NCBI RefSeq assembly: GCF_001278115.1
Contig: NZ_LIYD01000005.1
Span: 2,116,653-2,180,652, forward strand
Direction of reading: 5' to 3'
DNA: 64,000 bases
Origin: Flavobacterium akiainvivens
GTDB lineage: Bacteria > Bacteroidota > Bacteroidia > Flavobacteriales > Flavobacteriaceae
Of this stretch, positions 7,508-15,886 are shown piece by piece; within the stretch, counting starts at the first letter, position 1; each line of letters begins with the position of its first letter. The translations under genes were made by a program, and so were the position numbers. The notes under the pieces are model-generated. The model worked only from the letters and a program-made list of their open reading frames with translations. It ran no database searches and had not been told where the DNA came from.

Positions 7508-8388
7508 TCTTCACTTTCGAGTTTTCGCTTATAAGCGTTAATATTTTCCAGCACGGTTTCGTCAACTTCCGGTTCGTGGAAATCATATTTTTCAAGTTCG
7601 TGCAAAATGGCTTTGGCCACTAACAGCCTTGCCGTTTTTTTGCTGTCGGCCGGTATGCAGTACCACGGTGCGTGCGCGGTTGAAGTATGGTTTATGGCCT
7701 CCTCATAATACTTTTGGTACTCGTCCCACAGCTGGCGCTCATCAAGGTCGGCCGGGCTAAACTTCCAGTTGTGGTTTTTCAGGTTCAGCCTGCGCAGTAA
7801 CCGCTGGCGTTGCTCCTCCTTGCTTATATTCAAAAAGAATTTTAGCACCACAGTACCGTTTTGGGCCACATGGCGCTCAAAATCGTTAATCTGCTTAAAG
7901 CGCTGCGCCCAGAAATCGGCCGGTATATCTCCCACTGCTTCAATGCCCGGCAGGTTTTCCTTCAGTAAATAATCAGGGTGCACACGGGTAACCAGCACAT
8001 TTTCATAATGCGATCGGTTAAACACCGCAAACTTACCCCTTTCGGGCAGGGCCACATAATGCCGCCACAGGTAGTCGTGCTTCAGCTCAAGCGCCGTGGG
8101 CTGCTTAAAGCTGAACACATTAACACCACGGGCATTAAAATTTTTAAACACCTGTTTTATAAGGCTGTCCTTGCCGCTGGTGTCCATCCCCTGCAATACA
8201 ATCAGTACGCTGTAGCGGTTATTGGCATACATCTTGTCCTGTAGCTTACCAAGCTGCTTGCTTACTTCGCCAAGTGCTTCCTTAAGCTCGTCGTGCGTAC
8301 CGGGGTGGCCTATAGACGTTTTACAACCCGCAATGGCAAAGCGGCTGGTAACCTTAAAATCTTCAGGATGGAGGGCCTTCATATACAA
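7498..8388 (-). CDS. Polyphosphate kinase 2 family protein
   Basis: PPK2 enzymes transfer phosphate between polyphosphate and nucleoside mono- or diphosphates in the cytoplasm. The 296-residue protein shows Walker A GMDTSGKDS, the substrate segment VFSFKQPT, WRHYVALPERGKFAVFNRSHYE (given as WRHYVALPERGK then FNRSHYE, the Walker-B-like motif) and the lid segment EEQRQRLLRRL. It is a single-domain protein of the usual length. Two near-equivalent starts exist (MYMKAL or MKAL, 6 nt apart). The last codons are encoded in a dispersed repeat. Which PPK2 class, and so AMP or ADP preference, cannot be told by eye. Confidence 0.92.
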   Translation of the reverse strand: MYMKALHPEDFKVTSRFAIAGCKTSIGHPGTHDELKEALGEVSKQLGKLQDKMYANNRYSVLIVLQGMDTSGKDSLIKQVFKNFNARGVNVFSFKQPTALELKHDYLWRHYVALPERGKFAVFNRSHYENVLVTRVHPDYLLKENLPGIEAVGDIPADFWAQRFKQINDFERHVAQNGTVVLKFFLNISKEEQRQRLLRRLNLKNHNWKFSPADLDERQLWDEYQKYYEEAINHTSTAHAPWYCIPADSKKTARLLVAKAILHELEKYDFHEPEVDETVLENINAYKRKLESEDGR

Positions 8389-8454
8389 AATGGTTTATCT
8401 TTACTAAAGATACCAATTAATACCATGCCGCACCCGCGGCGCTAACATAACATT

Positions 8455-9300
8455 ATGCAAAAGTTTCATTTAGAGTTGCTGTTTCACATCATAGGCATTG
8501 GGTCGGCATCGGGGCTGGTGTACCACAACGGCGCACTTTACCTTATTGCCGATAACAGCAATATGCTGTATGAATACAATATGGAGGCCAAATCGCTCAG
8601 TAAAACCCCACTGGCCGATAAAACCTATACCGGCCCCACTGAGAATATCCCCAAAAAAGAAAAGCCCGATTATGAGGCTATGGCCGCTTATGGCAACGAC
8701 CTGTATATTTTTGGCTCGGGCTCTACCGAAAAACGCAAATCAATAGCCCACATAAACCTGAATGTAAAACGCCTTCAGCCCGCTATCGATGCCGCCGAAC
8801 TATACCAGACCATGATGGAGTTTGGCGAAATAAAGCCGGAAGACTTTAATATAGAGGCCGCCGCTAACGATGGCACTATATGGTACCTGTTTAACCGCGG
8901 CAACGGCCCGGCTAAGCAAAACGGTGTGTTTACGCTCGACGGCGAGATTGAAGACGGCGCCTTCCAGATTGTATACAACCCCGTAGCCCTGCCCAATATT
9001 AACGGGGCACCAAGTGGCTTTACCGATGCCGTGCTGGTAGGCGAAAAGCTGTATTTTATAGCATCCGCAGAAAAAACCGATTCAACGTATGCCGATGGCG
9101 AAGTAGCCGGAACCCTTGTAGGCCGCATGGATACCGAAAGCATGGAGGTAGAATTTACCGAAGTAATTTCGTCTAAAAACAAATTTGAGGGCATTACCCT
9201 CTACAAAGAAACCGCCACCACCCTCGAATTCCTGCTGTGCGAAGACACCGACAGCGATGCCCGCGAAAGCGATATTTTTAAGTTAACGATTGAGAAGTAG
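8455..9300 (+). CDS. Uncharacterised propeller-like protein
   Basis: A 281-residue protein without a signal peptide. It carries repeated short strand-turn units (GLVYHNGALYLIADNS, AAYGNDLYIFGSGST, NDGTIWYLFNRGNG, GEKLYFIASAEK, LEFLLCEDTDSD) that suggest a beta-propeller-like fold. It resembles a group of flavobacterial proteins of unknown function, possibly DUF6929, from memory. It diverges from the polyphosphate kinase gene across a 66-bp gap. A GAGGGTTG-type repeat begins directly after its stop codon. No catalytic motif is recognisable. Confidence 0.75.
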   Translation: MQKFHLELLFHIIGIGSASGLVYHNGALYLIADNSNMLYEYNMEAKSLSKTPLADKTYTGPTENIPKKEKPDYEAMAAYGNDLYIFGSGSTEKRKSIAHINLNVKRLQPAIDAAELYQTMMEFGEIKPEDFNIEAAANDGTIWYLFNRGNGPAKQNGVFTLDGEIEDGAFQIVYNPVALPNINGAPSGFTDAVLVGEKLYFIASAEKTDSTYADGEVAGTLVGRMDTESMEVEFTEVISSKNKFEGITLYKETATTLEFLLCEDTDSDARESDIFKLTIEK

Positions 9301-9390
9301 TTGAGGGTTGGGAGTTGAGGGTTGATTTAAAAGTTAATTGCTGCTGTATTGCCAACTTTAAAAACAACTCCCAACCCACAACTCCCAACC
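9301..9390. repeat. Inverted GGGTTGGGAGTTG repeat
   Basis: A gggttgggagttgagggttg block at the left end (9301-9325) faces caactcccaacccacaactc at the right (9365-9390), so the transcript can fold into a long hairpin. A second copy with the same arrangement is at 27520-27598. It abuts the preceding stop codon. Confidence 0.75.
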
Positions 9391-9393
9391 CCA

Positions 9394-9434
9394 ATCACTG
9401 ATCACTGATTACTGAACACTGATTACTGATCACT
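9394..9434. repeat. Short tandem (A)CTGATnA repeats
   Basis: About five imperfect 7-10 nt units of the form atcactgat / tactgaac in tandem, next to the inverted repeat at 9301-9390 and upstream of the sigma factor gene. The units are far too short and close for a CRISPR array. Confidence 0.6.
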
Positions 9435-9499
9435 TTTTTTTCAACGCACATCCAACCTTTTCCCCCTTTTGCTAATCTATATAACAAAGAGCCGTTATT

Positions 9500-10051
9500 G
9501 TGATAGACGAACAACTCATAGCAGCCTGCAAAAAACAGCACCGCGACGCCCAGCGCCGGGTGTATGAATATCTTGCGCCCCGGCTGTATCAAACCTGCAA
9601 AAGGTACTTAAAGAGCGAGGAAATGATAGAAGAGGCCATGGCCGATGCCTTCTATACCATTTTTACCAAGCTCGACCAGCTAAAAGAAACAAAGGCTTTT
9701 GAGGCCTGGTGCCGTAAAATTGCGGTTAACCGCTGCCTGCTCAGCCTTAAGCGCAATATAAACTTCAACATATACATAGAAGATATGGGCCGCAGCCAGG
9801 AGCCCTCGCTTACCGAAAGCGCCGGCCTGGAGGAAGAAGACCTGCTCAAGCTGCTGGACTACCTGCCCGAAGGCTGCAAAACCGTATTTAACCTTTTTGC
9901 CATAGAAGGCTTTAGCCATAAAGAAATCGCCGCCATGCTCAATATTAGTGAAGGGACCTCAAAATCACAATTAAACGCCTCCCGCACAAAACTGAAAGAA
10001 CTGGTAAACAACATTTATTACCTCAACGAGAAGAGCAGTCATGGAAAATAA
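9500..10051 (+). CDS. ECF-type RNA polymerase sigma factor
   Basis: A 183-residue group 4 sigma factor. Region 2 covers about residues 12-75 (YEYLAPRLYQTCKRYLKSEE, then EEAMADAFYTIF and FEAWCRKIAVNRCL). Region 4 covers about 115-165 (LDYLPEGCKTVFNL, GFSHKEIAAMLNISEGTSKSQL). The start is GTG; no in-frame ATG fits the family start. Its last 11 bp overlap the start of the next gene, so the two are translationally coupled. The partner encodes an N-terminal cytoplasmic segment and membrane helix in the position normally occupied by an anti-sigma factor. Confidence 0.93.
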   Translation: MIDEQLIAACKKQHRDAQRRVYEYLAPRLYQTCKRYLKSEEMIEEAMADAFYTIFTKLDQLKETKAFEAWCRKIAVNRCLLSLKRNINFNIYIEDMGRSQEPSLTESAGLEEEDLLKLLDYLPEGCKTVFNLFAIEGFSHKEIAAMLNISEGTSKSQLNASRTKLKELVNNIYYLNEKSSHGK

Positions 10052-12890
10052 CGATAAAATATACAAACAGTTTGAAAAGGCCGCCCGCCGCGCCGAAGAG
10101 CAGCCCTTTGGCCGCATGGATGCGGTGTGGAACCGCGTGCAGGACAAACTGGACCACAAACGCCAGCGCCAGATAGCCAACTACTGGAAGTATACCGGCA
10201 TGGCGGCCATATTCCTGCTGTTTATGACCATAGGCTTTATGCTGGTTAATAATGTAGAAAAAGAAACTAAAGTACCTGCCGCTACAGATAGCAGCATAAC
10301 CGTTATAGACTCTGTTAAAGTAGAAGAAACCTTTAAGCCCACAGCCCCGCAAACTGAAACCGAAAGCAGCGTGGTGGTAACACAAAAACCGGCCGAACGT
10401 AAAATCAATATTGCTAAAGACAGTATAACCTCGGCCGCCAATGCCGTTACATGGACTGAACCGGCCAGGGCTAAAGAACGTTATGAGTCAAAAGGGCGTA
10501 CTTTAGAGGCGCAGGATGACAGGATAGGAACGGCAACCGACAAGGTTACAGAAAAAGCAGCGCCCGCCGCCGAAACTGCCTTTACAGCCCCTGCCCCTAC
10601 GGCAAACAGCCTTAACAACAGTGCCTTTAACAGCGCTAAGGCAACCAACAATGTAAGTGTAGACAGCCAGGGTTATTTTGCACGCAACACCGTTAAAAAC
10701 TATACCGAACAGGACCGTGAAATAGAAGCCAAGGCAAAACAAAAGGTTGTGGCAGATGTGTATACGGGCACAGTAATTGCCGCTTCAGACGGGATGCCAT
10801 TACCCGGTGTAGCCATTATACTGAAAGGCACAGCAACCGGTGTTATTACTGATGCAGATGGTAAATTCAGTATTGAGGCTGATAAAGGCCAGGTACTTGA
10901 AATCAGTTACCTGGGTTATAAAACCGTAACAATAACCCTGGGCGATAAGCACGACCTTTCTATACTTCTGGAAGAAGACAACCAGTCGCTTAAAGAAGTG
11001 GTTGTGATAGGCTACGGCACTATAAGAGGGCGTAGTAATACCGGCAACATACGCGGGCTTGAACTTAAAAAGATATCGCAAACAAAAAGGGATGCTAAAG
11101 TTAGCCCTAATGCAGGATACAGCACCTATGATACTGATAGCGATGGTATGCCCGATGAAGAATTTGAAAGCGAGGCTGCATACTCACCCGGCGGGCTGGG
11201 CGGTATAGATACCAACGGCGAACCCCTGTATATTATAGACGGCGTGGCCGTGCGCAGCGAGATTATAGACAAAATGGAGCCGTCTTACGTTAAGTCATAC
11301 AAAATAATAGATGATATAGATGCCATTAAAATATACGGTGGCAAGGCGGTAAACGGCGCCATTGTTATCAAAACCAAAAAGCTGAGCGGCACCAAAAAGA
11401 AAGAGTTTAAAGAGCTGGTTGAAAAATACCGCATCAGCGATAAGGACCTTAACACGTTTGATGCATCGCAAAAAATACCGGTAGACAACAACGAAAGCTA
11501 CAACCCGTTTGAAGAAAACAGGTTTGAAAACGCATCTGCCACACCGCTTTCTACCTTTAGCATAGATGTAGACAATGCGTCTTACACTAACATACGCCGG
11601 TTTTTAAACAACGGGCAAATGGTACCTAAAGATGCCGTGCGCATTGAAGAAATGATTAATTTCTTCAAATACAACTATCCGCAGCCCAAAGGCGACAACC
11701 CTTTTTCTATCAATACCGAGTATAGCGACTGCCCGTGGAACCCGCAGCACAAGCTGCTTAAAATAGGACTTAAGGGCAAGGAAATGAAAAAACGCGAACT
11801 GCCTGCCAGCAACTTTGTGTTCCTTATAGATGTTTCAGGCTCTATGGCCGATGCTAACAAGCTGCCCCTGCTTAAAAAGAATTTAAGGGTGCTGGTTAAC
11901 AAAATGCGCGGCAAAGACCGTATTGCCATTGTGGTATATTCGGGCGCGGCCGAGGAGCTGCTGCCGTCTACATCAGGCTTTGATAAAGAAACCATCCTGG
12001 CTACGCTTGATAAGCTGGTGGCCGATGGTACCACCGCAGGCGGAGACGGCATTAAGCTGGCTTATGAAACCGCCGAAGACAATTTTATTGAAGGTGGCAA
12101 CAACCGTGTAATACTGGCTACCGATGGCGATTTTAATGTGGGCCCGTCTTCTGACGGCGACATGAAAACCCTGATTGAGGAAAAGCGTAAAAGCGGCGTG
12201 TTCCTTACCTGCCTGGGCTATGGCATGGGCAACTTTAAAGACAGTAAACTTGAAACCCTGGCCGATAGCGGCAACGGCAATTATGCCTATATAGATACCG
12301 AAGACGAAGGCGAACGCTTTTTAGGCACCGGGTTTAACAGCTCTATGTATACCATTGCCAAGGATGTAAAGATACAAATTGAGTTTAACCCCATGCTGGT
12401 ACAGTCGTACAGGCTTATAGGCTATGAAAACCGCAAGCTGCGCGATGAAGATTTTGAAAACGATGCTGTAGATGCCGGCGAACTGGGCAGCGGCCACACC
12501 GTTACCGCCCTGTATGAAATTATTCCGGCCGGGGTAAGCAGCCCTTACTTTACCCCCGAAGCAGAACTGAAATACACCCATGCCAACACCGTGTATAACA
12601 ATTACACATCAGAACTGGCCACCATAAAATTCCGCTACAAGAAGCCTGATGGCGATGTAAGCTTGGAAATGACCGAAGTAGCACAAAACAAGGCGGTACC
12701 AATGGCCAAGGCCTCGGCTGACTTTAAGTTTGCGTCTGCCGTGGCGTGGTTTGGCTTAAAGCTAAGGGGCAGCAAGCTGGTGCCCGATACGGCCACCCAG
12801 CACATACTGCACCTGGCTAAAGAGGGCCTTAAAAACGATGACGAAGGGTATAAAGCCGAATTTATAAAACTGGCTAACAGGGTAGAATAG
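10041..12890 (+). CDS. Membrane-anchored vWA (YfbK-like) protein with anti-sigma-like N terminus
   Basis: A 949-residue multidomain protein. Residues 1-48 are a charged cytoplasmic segment; about 50-71 form one membrane helix (YTGMAAIFLLFMTIGFMLV); then comes a low-complexity Ala/Thr/Pro linker. Residues about 237-298 are a carboxypeptidase-regulatory-like domain (PLPGVAIILKG, TDADGKFSIEA). Residues about 320-445 resemble the TonB-box/plug start of SusC proteins (LKEVVVIGYGT, EPLYIIDGVAV, IKIYGG, NGAIVIKTK). Residues about 487-945 match YfbK: an N-terminal segment, a vWA domain with an intact MIDAS (DVSGSMAD, about 591) and a C-terminal domain. Topology places the vWA part in the periplasm. 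Coupling to the ECF sigma gene suggests a surface- or periplasm-sensing sigma regulator, which is inference. Confidence 0.88.
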   Translation: MENNDKIYKQFEKAARRAEEQPFGRMDAVWNRVQDKLDHKRQRQIANYWKYTGMAAIFLLFMTIGFMLVNNVEKETKVPAATDSSITVIDSVKVEETFKPTAPQTETESSVVVTQKPAERKINIAKDSITSAANAVTWTEPARAKERYESKGRTLEAQDDRIGTATDKVTEKAAPAAETAFTAPAPTANSLNNSAFNSAKATNNVSVDSQGYFARNTVKNYTEQDREIEAKAKQKVVADVYTGTVIAASDGMPLPGVAIILKGTATGVITDADGKFSIEADKGQVLEISYLGYKTVTITLGDKHDLSILLEEDNQSLKEVVVIGYGTIRGRSNTGNIRGLELKKISQTKRDAKVSPNAGYSTYDTDSDGMPDEEFESEAAYSPGGLGGIDTNGEPLYIIDGVAVRSEIIDKMEPSYVKSYKIIDDIDAIKIYGGKAVNGAIVIKTKKLSGTKKKEFKELVEKYRISDKDLNTFDASQKIPVDNNESYNPFEENRFENASATPLSTFSIDVDNASYTNIRRFLNNGQMVPKDAVRIEEMINFFKYNYPQPKGDNPFSINTEYSDCPWNPQHKLLKIGLKGKEMKKRELPASNFVFLIDVSGSMADANKLPLLKKNLRVLVNKMRGKDRIAIVVYSGAAEELLPSTSGFDKETILATLDKLVADGTTAGGDGIKLAYETAEDNFIEGGNNRVILATDGDFNVGPSSDGDMKTLIEEKRKSGVFLTCLGYGMGNFKDSKLETLADSGNGNYAYIDTEDEGERFLGTGFNSSMYTIAKDVKIQIEFNPMLVQSYRLIGYENRKLRDEDFENDAVDAGELGSGHTVTALYEIIPAGVSSPYFTPEAELKYTHANTVYNNYTSELATIKFRYKKPDGDVSLEMTEVAQNKAVPMAKASADFKFASAVAWFGLKLRGSKLVPDTATQHILHLAKEGLKNDDEGYKAEFIKLANRVE

Positions 12891-12905
12891 TTATTTGTTG
12901 TTGCT

Positions 12906-12948
12906 AAAATCCCGGGGTGGGTAGTGCCACCCGGGATTTTGTTTTTTT
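12906..12948 (+). terminator. Terminator after the vWA gene
   Basis: Stem arms 12906-12920 and 12926-12940 (aaaatcccgggg-type with one bulge) around a short loop, followed by gtttttttta. A strong rho-independent terminator 15 nt after the stop codon. Confidence 0.88.
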
Positions 12949-12956
12949 TATAACGT

Positions 12957-12997
12957 AAAAATCCCGGAACCTTTACAGTAAAGAGTCCGGGATTTTT
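12957..12997 (-). terminator. Terminator for the minus-strand secreted-protein gene
   Basis: Arms 12957-12968 and 12986-12997 (aaaaatcccgga / tccgggattttt), with T runs on both strands, 23 nt past the stop of the gene ending at 13020. The arms share the atcccgg core with the adjacent plus-strand terminator. Confidence 0.8.
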
Positions 12998-13019
12998 GAA
13001 TATATATGGGGTTGTTATT

Positions 13020-13520
13020 TTATTTGGCAGTAAGCGCAGGGCCTTGTGCGGTAACTATTTGCGACAGGAACAAACCTGTAAGGTAACCATCAACATAACC
13101 AAGGTCGGTTTTGGTTTTATCAGAGTTACGTATTTTGCCATACTCAAGGTAGTATTTATCTAAAGAGTTAGGTATAATGCGCAGTTGCATAGGGCCATAT
13201 TTTTCAAGAAACACATAGTTGGTAACCCTTACTTTATAGCCACCGGCCACTTTAGTAATGGTAAAATCAAAGTTGGCATCGCTGGCAAGGCGCACGCTGT
13301 TAACGTCAATAGTACTTTTTATAGCTTCGGCTTTACCTGTGTAAAGTGATTCTTCTTCAGATACCAGCTTCATTTTTTCCTGCGCCGTGATTAGCGACTC
13401 AAGGTTGGGTACGTTTTCGGTAAAAGTATGTTCCCATACTATTTTACCTTTTTCAGTCCTGAAACCATCCTGGGCTAAAGCAGGAAGTGTGCACAGTAAG
13501 AATAATACAATTGTTTTCAT
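13020..13520 (-). CDS. Secreted protein of unknown function (paralogue 1)
   Basis: A 166-residue protein with a signal peptide (MKTIVLFLLCTLPALAQ, cleavage near 16). The mature part begins GFRTEKGKIVWEHTF and carries VTNYVFLEKYGPMQLR and YGKIRNSDKTKTDLGYVDGYL. The neighbouring gene at 13760-14251 encodes a clear paralogue with the same block order. Several features (an opening strand with VWEHTF, then an FTIT.VAGGYKVRVTNY core) recall DUF4468-like TBP-fold domains, but I cannot confirm this. Function unknown; an envelope or extracytoplasmic location is expected. Confidence 0.8.
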   Translation of the reverse strand: MKTIVLFLLCTLPALAQDGFRTEKGKIVWEHTFTENVPNLESLITAQEKMKLVSEEESLYTGKAEAIKSTIDVNSVRLASDANFDFTITKVAGGYKVRVTNYVFLEKYGPMQLRIIPNSLDKYYLEYGKIRNSDKTKTDLGYVDGYLTGLFLSQIVTAQGPALTAK

Positions 13521-13759
13521 GGTTAATTGGGGGCGTTAATTTGTTAGTTGTTATTTACAGTACAAAGATGTATATTCATATACGCATTTTGTGGGTTTAC
13601 AGATTGTTTGTTTCTATCTGATGATAAACATCCTTTATAGCACCAACTAACTTCTCAACAAAAAGCCATGTTCAATACATTATACTCAAAAAACAGCTGC
13701 AAAACTATCTCCAATTTTCCATATTCGCAATATTTATAATAAGAATATACGCACACGTT

Positions 13760-14251
13760 TTAGTTGGCGGTCAGTGCGGTATTAGCTCCCCCACCCGAAA
13801 ACACACCGCTTAAAAAGCTGTCTACACAGGCCAGTTCAGTATTGGCTTTATCGGTAGTGCGAATCTTGCCGCGCTCCACATAGTGTTTGCCCAGCCCGGT
13901 GGGCACAGTGCGCATTTGCATAGGGCCATATTTTTCAAGAAACATAAAGTTTTCCACCCTTACAAAATAGCCATCGGCCACCGTCATTATGGTAAACGTA
14001 AAGTCTACAGGGCATTTCATTAGTGTACTGCCCGATGAGCAGGTGTTTTGAACTTCGGCTCCCCTACCTGTATAAGTAGCCTCTTCGGCTGAAGACAGCG
14101 ACAGTTGCTCATTGGCCGAAACCATTGCTTTTATATCATTTTGGGGTATGCTGTAAAAACGCTCCCATACTACATTTCCGTTTTCCATTTTAAAACCGTG
14201 CTGTGCCATAACAGGCGCAGTAACAAGCAGGAGTAATAATAACTTTTTCAT
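13760..14251 (-). CDS. Secreted protein of unknown function (paralogue 2)
   Basis: A 163-residue secreted protein (signal peptide MKKLLLLLLVTAPVMAQ) paralogous to the product of 13020-13520. Shared blocks include G(N/K)(V/I)VWE, FLEKYGPMQ(M/L)R, the spacing to GKIR(T/N)(T/S)DKA(N)T, and a V(D)(S/G)(F/Y)L ending. This copy carries additional Cys residues (TCSSGSTLMKC, ELACVDS) absent from paralogue 1, which could form disulfides. The two copies are separated by 239 bp without recognisable elements, so each is likely transcribed on its own. Confidence 0.8.
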   Translation of the reverse strand: MKKLLLLLLVTAPVMAQHGFKMENGNVVWERFYSIPQNDIKAMVSANEQLSLSSAEEATYTGRGAEVQNTCSSGSTLMKCPVDFTFTIMTVADGYFVRVENFMFLEKYGPMQMRTVPTGLGKHYVERGKIRTTDKANTELACVDSFLSGVFSGGGANTALTAN

Positions 14252-14293
14252 AGCGCAGTATTTTATATTGTTAATCCCATTTTGAATTTATAC

Positions 14294-14301
14294 CAAAATT
14301 A
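14294..14301 (-). promoter_or_regulatory. Putative -7 box for paralogue 2
   Basis: Minus strand 14301-14294 reads TAATTTTG, an exact TAnnTTTG match 43 nt upstream of the start at 14251. No -33 element at the expected distance is evident. The rest of 14252-14513 shows nothing else recognisable. Confidence 0.4.
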
Positions 14302-14513
14302 CCCCCTTGAATACGAAATTTTCAGAAAACAAACTTAATTACCATTACTTTATGACGCTACGCTAATTTTAGCTTAAAATTTAACAACTGCAATGCACGC
14401 ATATCATTGCTTTTTCATTTAATACTTCATTAAGAACACTTTACCACTTTGTTACAACATTGCCTGTATATAACTGCGTACTTTTAAGGTATTCAACCAA
14501 AAACTAATACGCT

Positions 14514-15311
14514 ATGGCATCTGTAACAGAAACTAATGAAAAGAGGAACTTCTCTAAATATGATGCATCGGGCACCGACCCAAACCGTTATGCATCAGTA
14601 TCTAACCCCCAGGAAGCTGACAGCTACCTGCACAAACAAAAGAAAAGCATTGTGCCCGGGCTTAGGGTTAATGTAAGCAAAACCGAACGCATTGTAATGA
14701 TAGCCGCCGGGGCCTACTTATTATACAGGGTGCTCAAGAAAAACGACAAGCGCAAAGTAGCCGAGGGCATTGCCGCCGGAACCATGTTGTTTAGGGGCGT
14801 GAGTGGCTACTGTCCTGCTTATGATGCCGTAGACCGTTCAGGCCTGCTGAAAGGCAGCAACATTAGCATCACTACATCACTTAGTATTGATAAGCCCGTG
14901 GCAGAAGTATATGCTGCATGGCGCAACCTGGAAAGCCTGCCTAAATTCCTGTCGCATATTGAGAGCGTTACCGAAACGGACGCTAATAAAAGTGAGTGGA
15001 AAGCCAAAATACCAGCAGGTTTAGGTGCCACCATGAGCTGGACCGCCGAAATATTGATGGACGAGCCCAACAAGCTGCTGAGCTGGCACTCACTGCCGGG
15101 CGCCGCTATAGACAATGCCGGCAAGGTGCGCTTTACCCGCACAGGGGCAGATTCTACTGATATTGAGGTAACCCTGTCGTATCACGCGCCGCTGGGCAAG
15201 CCGGGCCAGGTAGCCGGTAAGCTGCTTACCCCTGTGTTTGAAAAAATGCTGAAGAAAGACATTGCCGCTTTTAAAGAGTATATAGAAACCGGGAATGTTA
15301 GCGAAGCTTAA
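14514..15311 (+). CDS. SRPBCC-family protein with an N-terminal membrane segment
   Basis: A 265-residue protein. After a hydrophilic start, residues about 55-105 (RIVMIAAGAYLLYRVLKK, then AAGTMLFRGVSGYCPAY) match the DUF2892 / YgaP-like transmembrane element. Residues about 118-258 are an SRPBCC (START-like) ligand-binding domain of the cyclase/dehydrase type (SLSIDKPVAEVYAAWRNLES, LSWHSLPGAAIDNAGKVRFT, YHAPLGKPGQVAGKLL). The fold binds hydrophobic ligands, here probably at the cytoplasmic membrane. Such proteins often appear in stress regulons, but nothing in the sequence identifies the ligand. It is followed by a hairpin repeat rather than an operon partner. Confidence 0.85.
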   Translation: MASVTETNEKRNFSKYDASGTDPNRYASVSNPQEADSYLHKQKKSIVPGLRVNVSKTERIVMIAAGAYLLYRVLKKNDKRKVAEGIAAGTMLFRGVSGYCPAYDAVDRSGLLKGSNISITTSLSIDKPVAEVYAAWRNLESLPKFLSHIESVTETDANKSEWKAKIPAGLGATMSWTAEILMDEPNKLLSWHSLPGAAIDNAGKVRFTRTGADSTDIEVTLSYHAPLGKPGQVAGKLLTPVFEKMLKKDIAAFKEYIETGNVSEA

Positions 15312-15331
15312 AAGCGCTAACAACCCGGAAA

Positions 15332-15425
15332 GGGTTTTCCATTTCGAGCGTAACGCAGTGAAGTCGAGAAATCGCTCTAAAAAGATTTCTCCATTGCGCT
15401 TCGCTTCAGTCGAAATGGAAAACCC
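15332..15425. repeat. Inverted CATTTCGA repeat between convergent genes
   Basis: Perfect 16-bp outer arms (gggttttccatttcga at 15332-15347 and its complement at 15410-15425), with inner segments gagaaatc / gatttctc also pairing. It occupies the whole gap between two convergent genes. A diverged relative is at 53733-53856. It could stall transcription on both strands. Confidence 0.8.
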
Positions 15426-15427
15426 AT

Positions 15428-15886
15428 CTATTTTTTAAGTAGTACGGCAAGTTCGTCTAAAAACGCTGCCTGCCGTTCATTTATTAGCGTTTTAGCTTCT
15501 TCAAGGCCAAACCACCCTGCTTTATCCACTTCCGGAAAAACACCCGTTTTACCTGACTTTGGTGGCCAGGCCATTTCAAATGTATTACTGATTATGGCAC
15601 CGGCCTCAAGGTTACCCATACACGCCCAGGCAAACACTTTTTTACCACCCTTTTGGGTTATAGGTTCAAGTTCAGTAAAAGGTTCTTGTGGTGTGTAGCC
15701 TGTTTCTTCCTCAAATTCGCGAATAGCAGTAGCAAGCAATGCCTCGTCCTCTGCCGGTTCGCCTTTGGGTATCGTCCACCAGCCTTCGTTTTTCTTTGCG
15801 AAAAACGGCCCGCCGGGGTGCACCAGGAAAAATTCAGGTGCACCACCCATCAACCTGTACAGCAATATACCGGCGCTTTGCTTCAT
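15428..15886 (-). CDS. NUDIX hydrolase
   Basis: A 152-residue cytoplasmic pyrophosphohydrolase. The Nudix box is GEPAEDEALLATAIREFEEE plus TG, fitting Gx5Ex7REUxEExGU. The flanking SAGILLYR, FFLVHPGGPFF and GWWTIPKGEP segments are typical of this group, whose members cleave NTPs, Ap4A or other X-linked nucleoside diphosphates. The substrate cannot be assigned by eye. The ATG overlaps the stop of the upstream EcsC-like gene in an ATGA arrangement, so the two are coupled. Confidence 0.93.
   Translation of the reverse strand: MKQSAGILLYRLMGGAPEFFLVHPGGPFFAKKNEGWWTIPKGEPAEDEALLATAIREFEEETGYTPQEPFTELEPITQKGGKKVFAWACMGNLEAGAIISNTFEMAWPPKSGKTGVFPEVDKAGWFGLEEAKTLINERQAAFLDELAVLLKK

Noticed and set aside
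9394..9434. Possible CRISPR-like array
   Set aside because: Units are about 7-10 nt without spacers of constant length; it is a short tandem repeat next to a dispersed hairpin.
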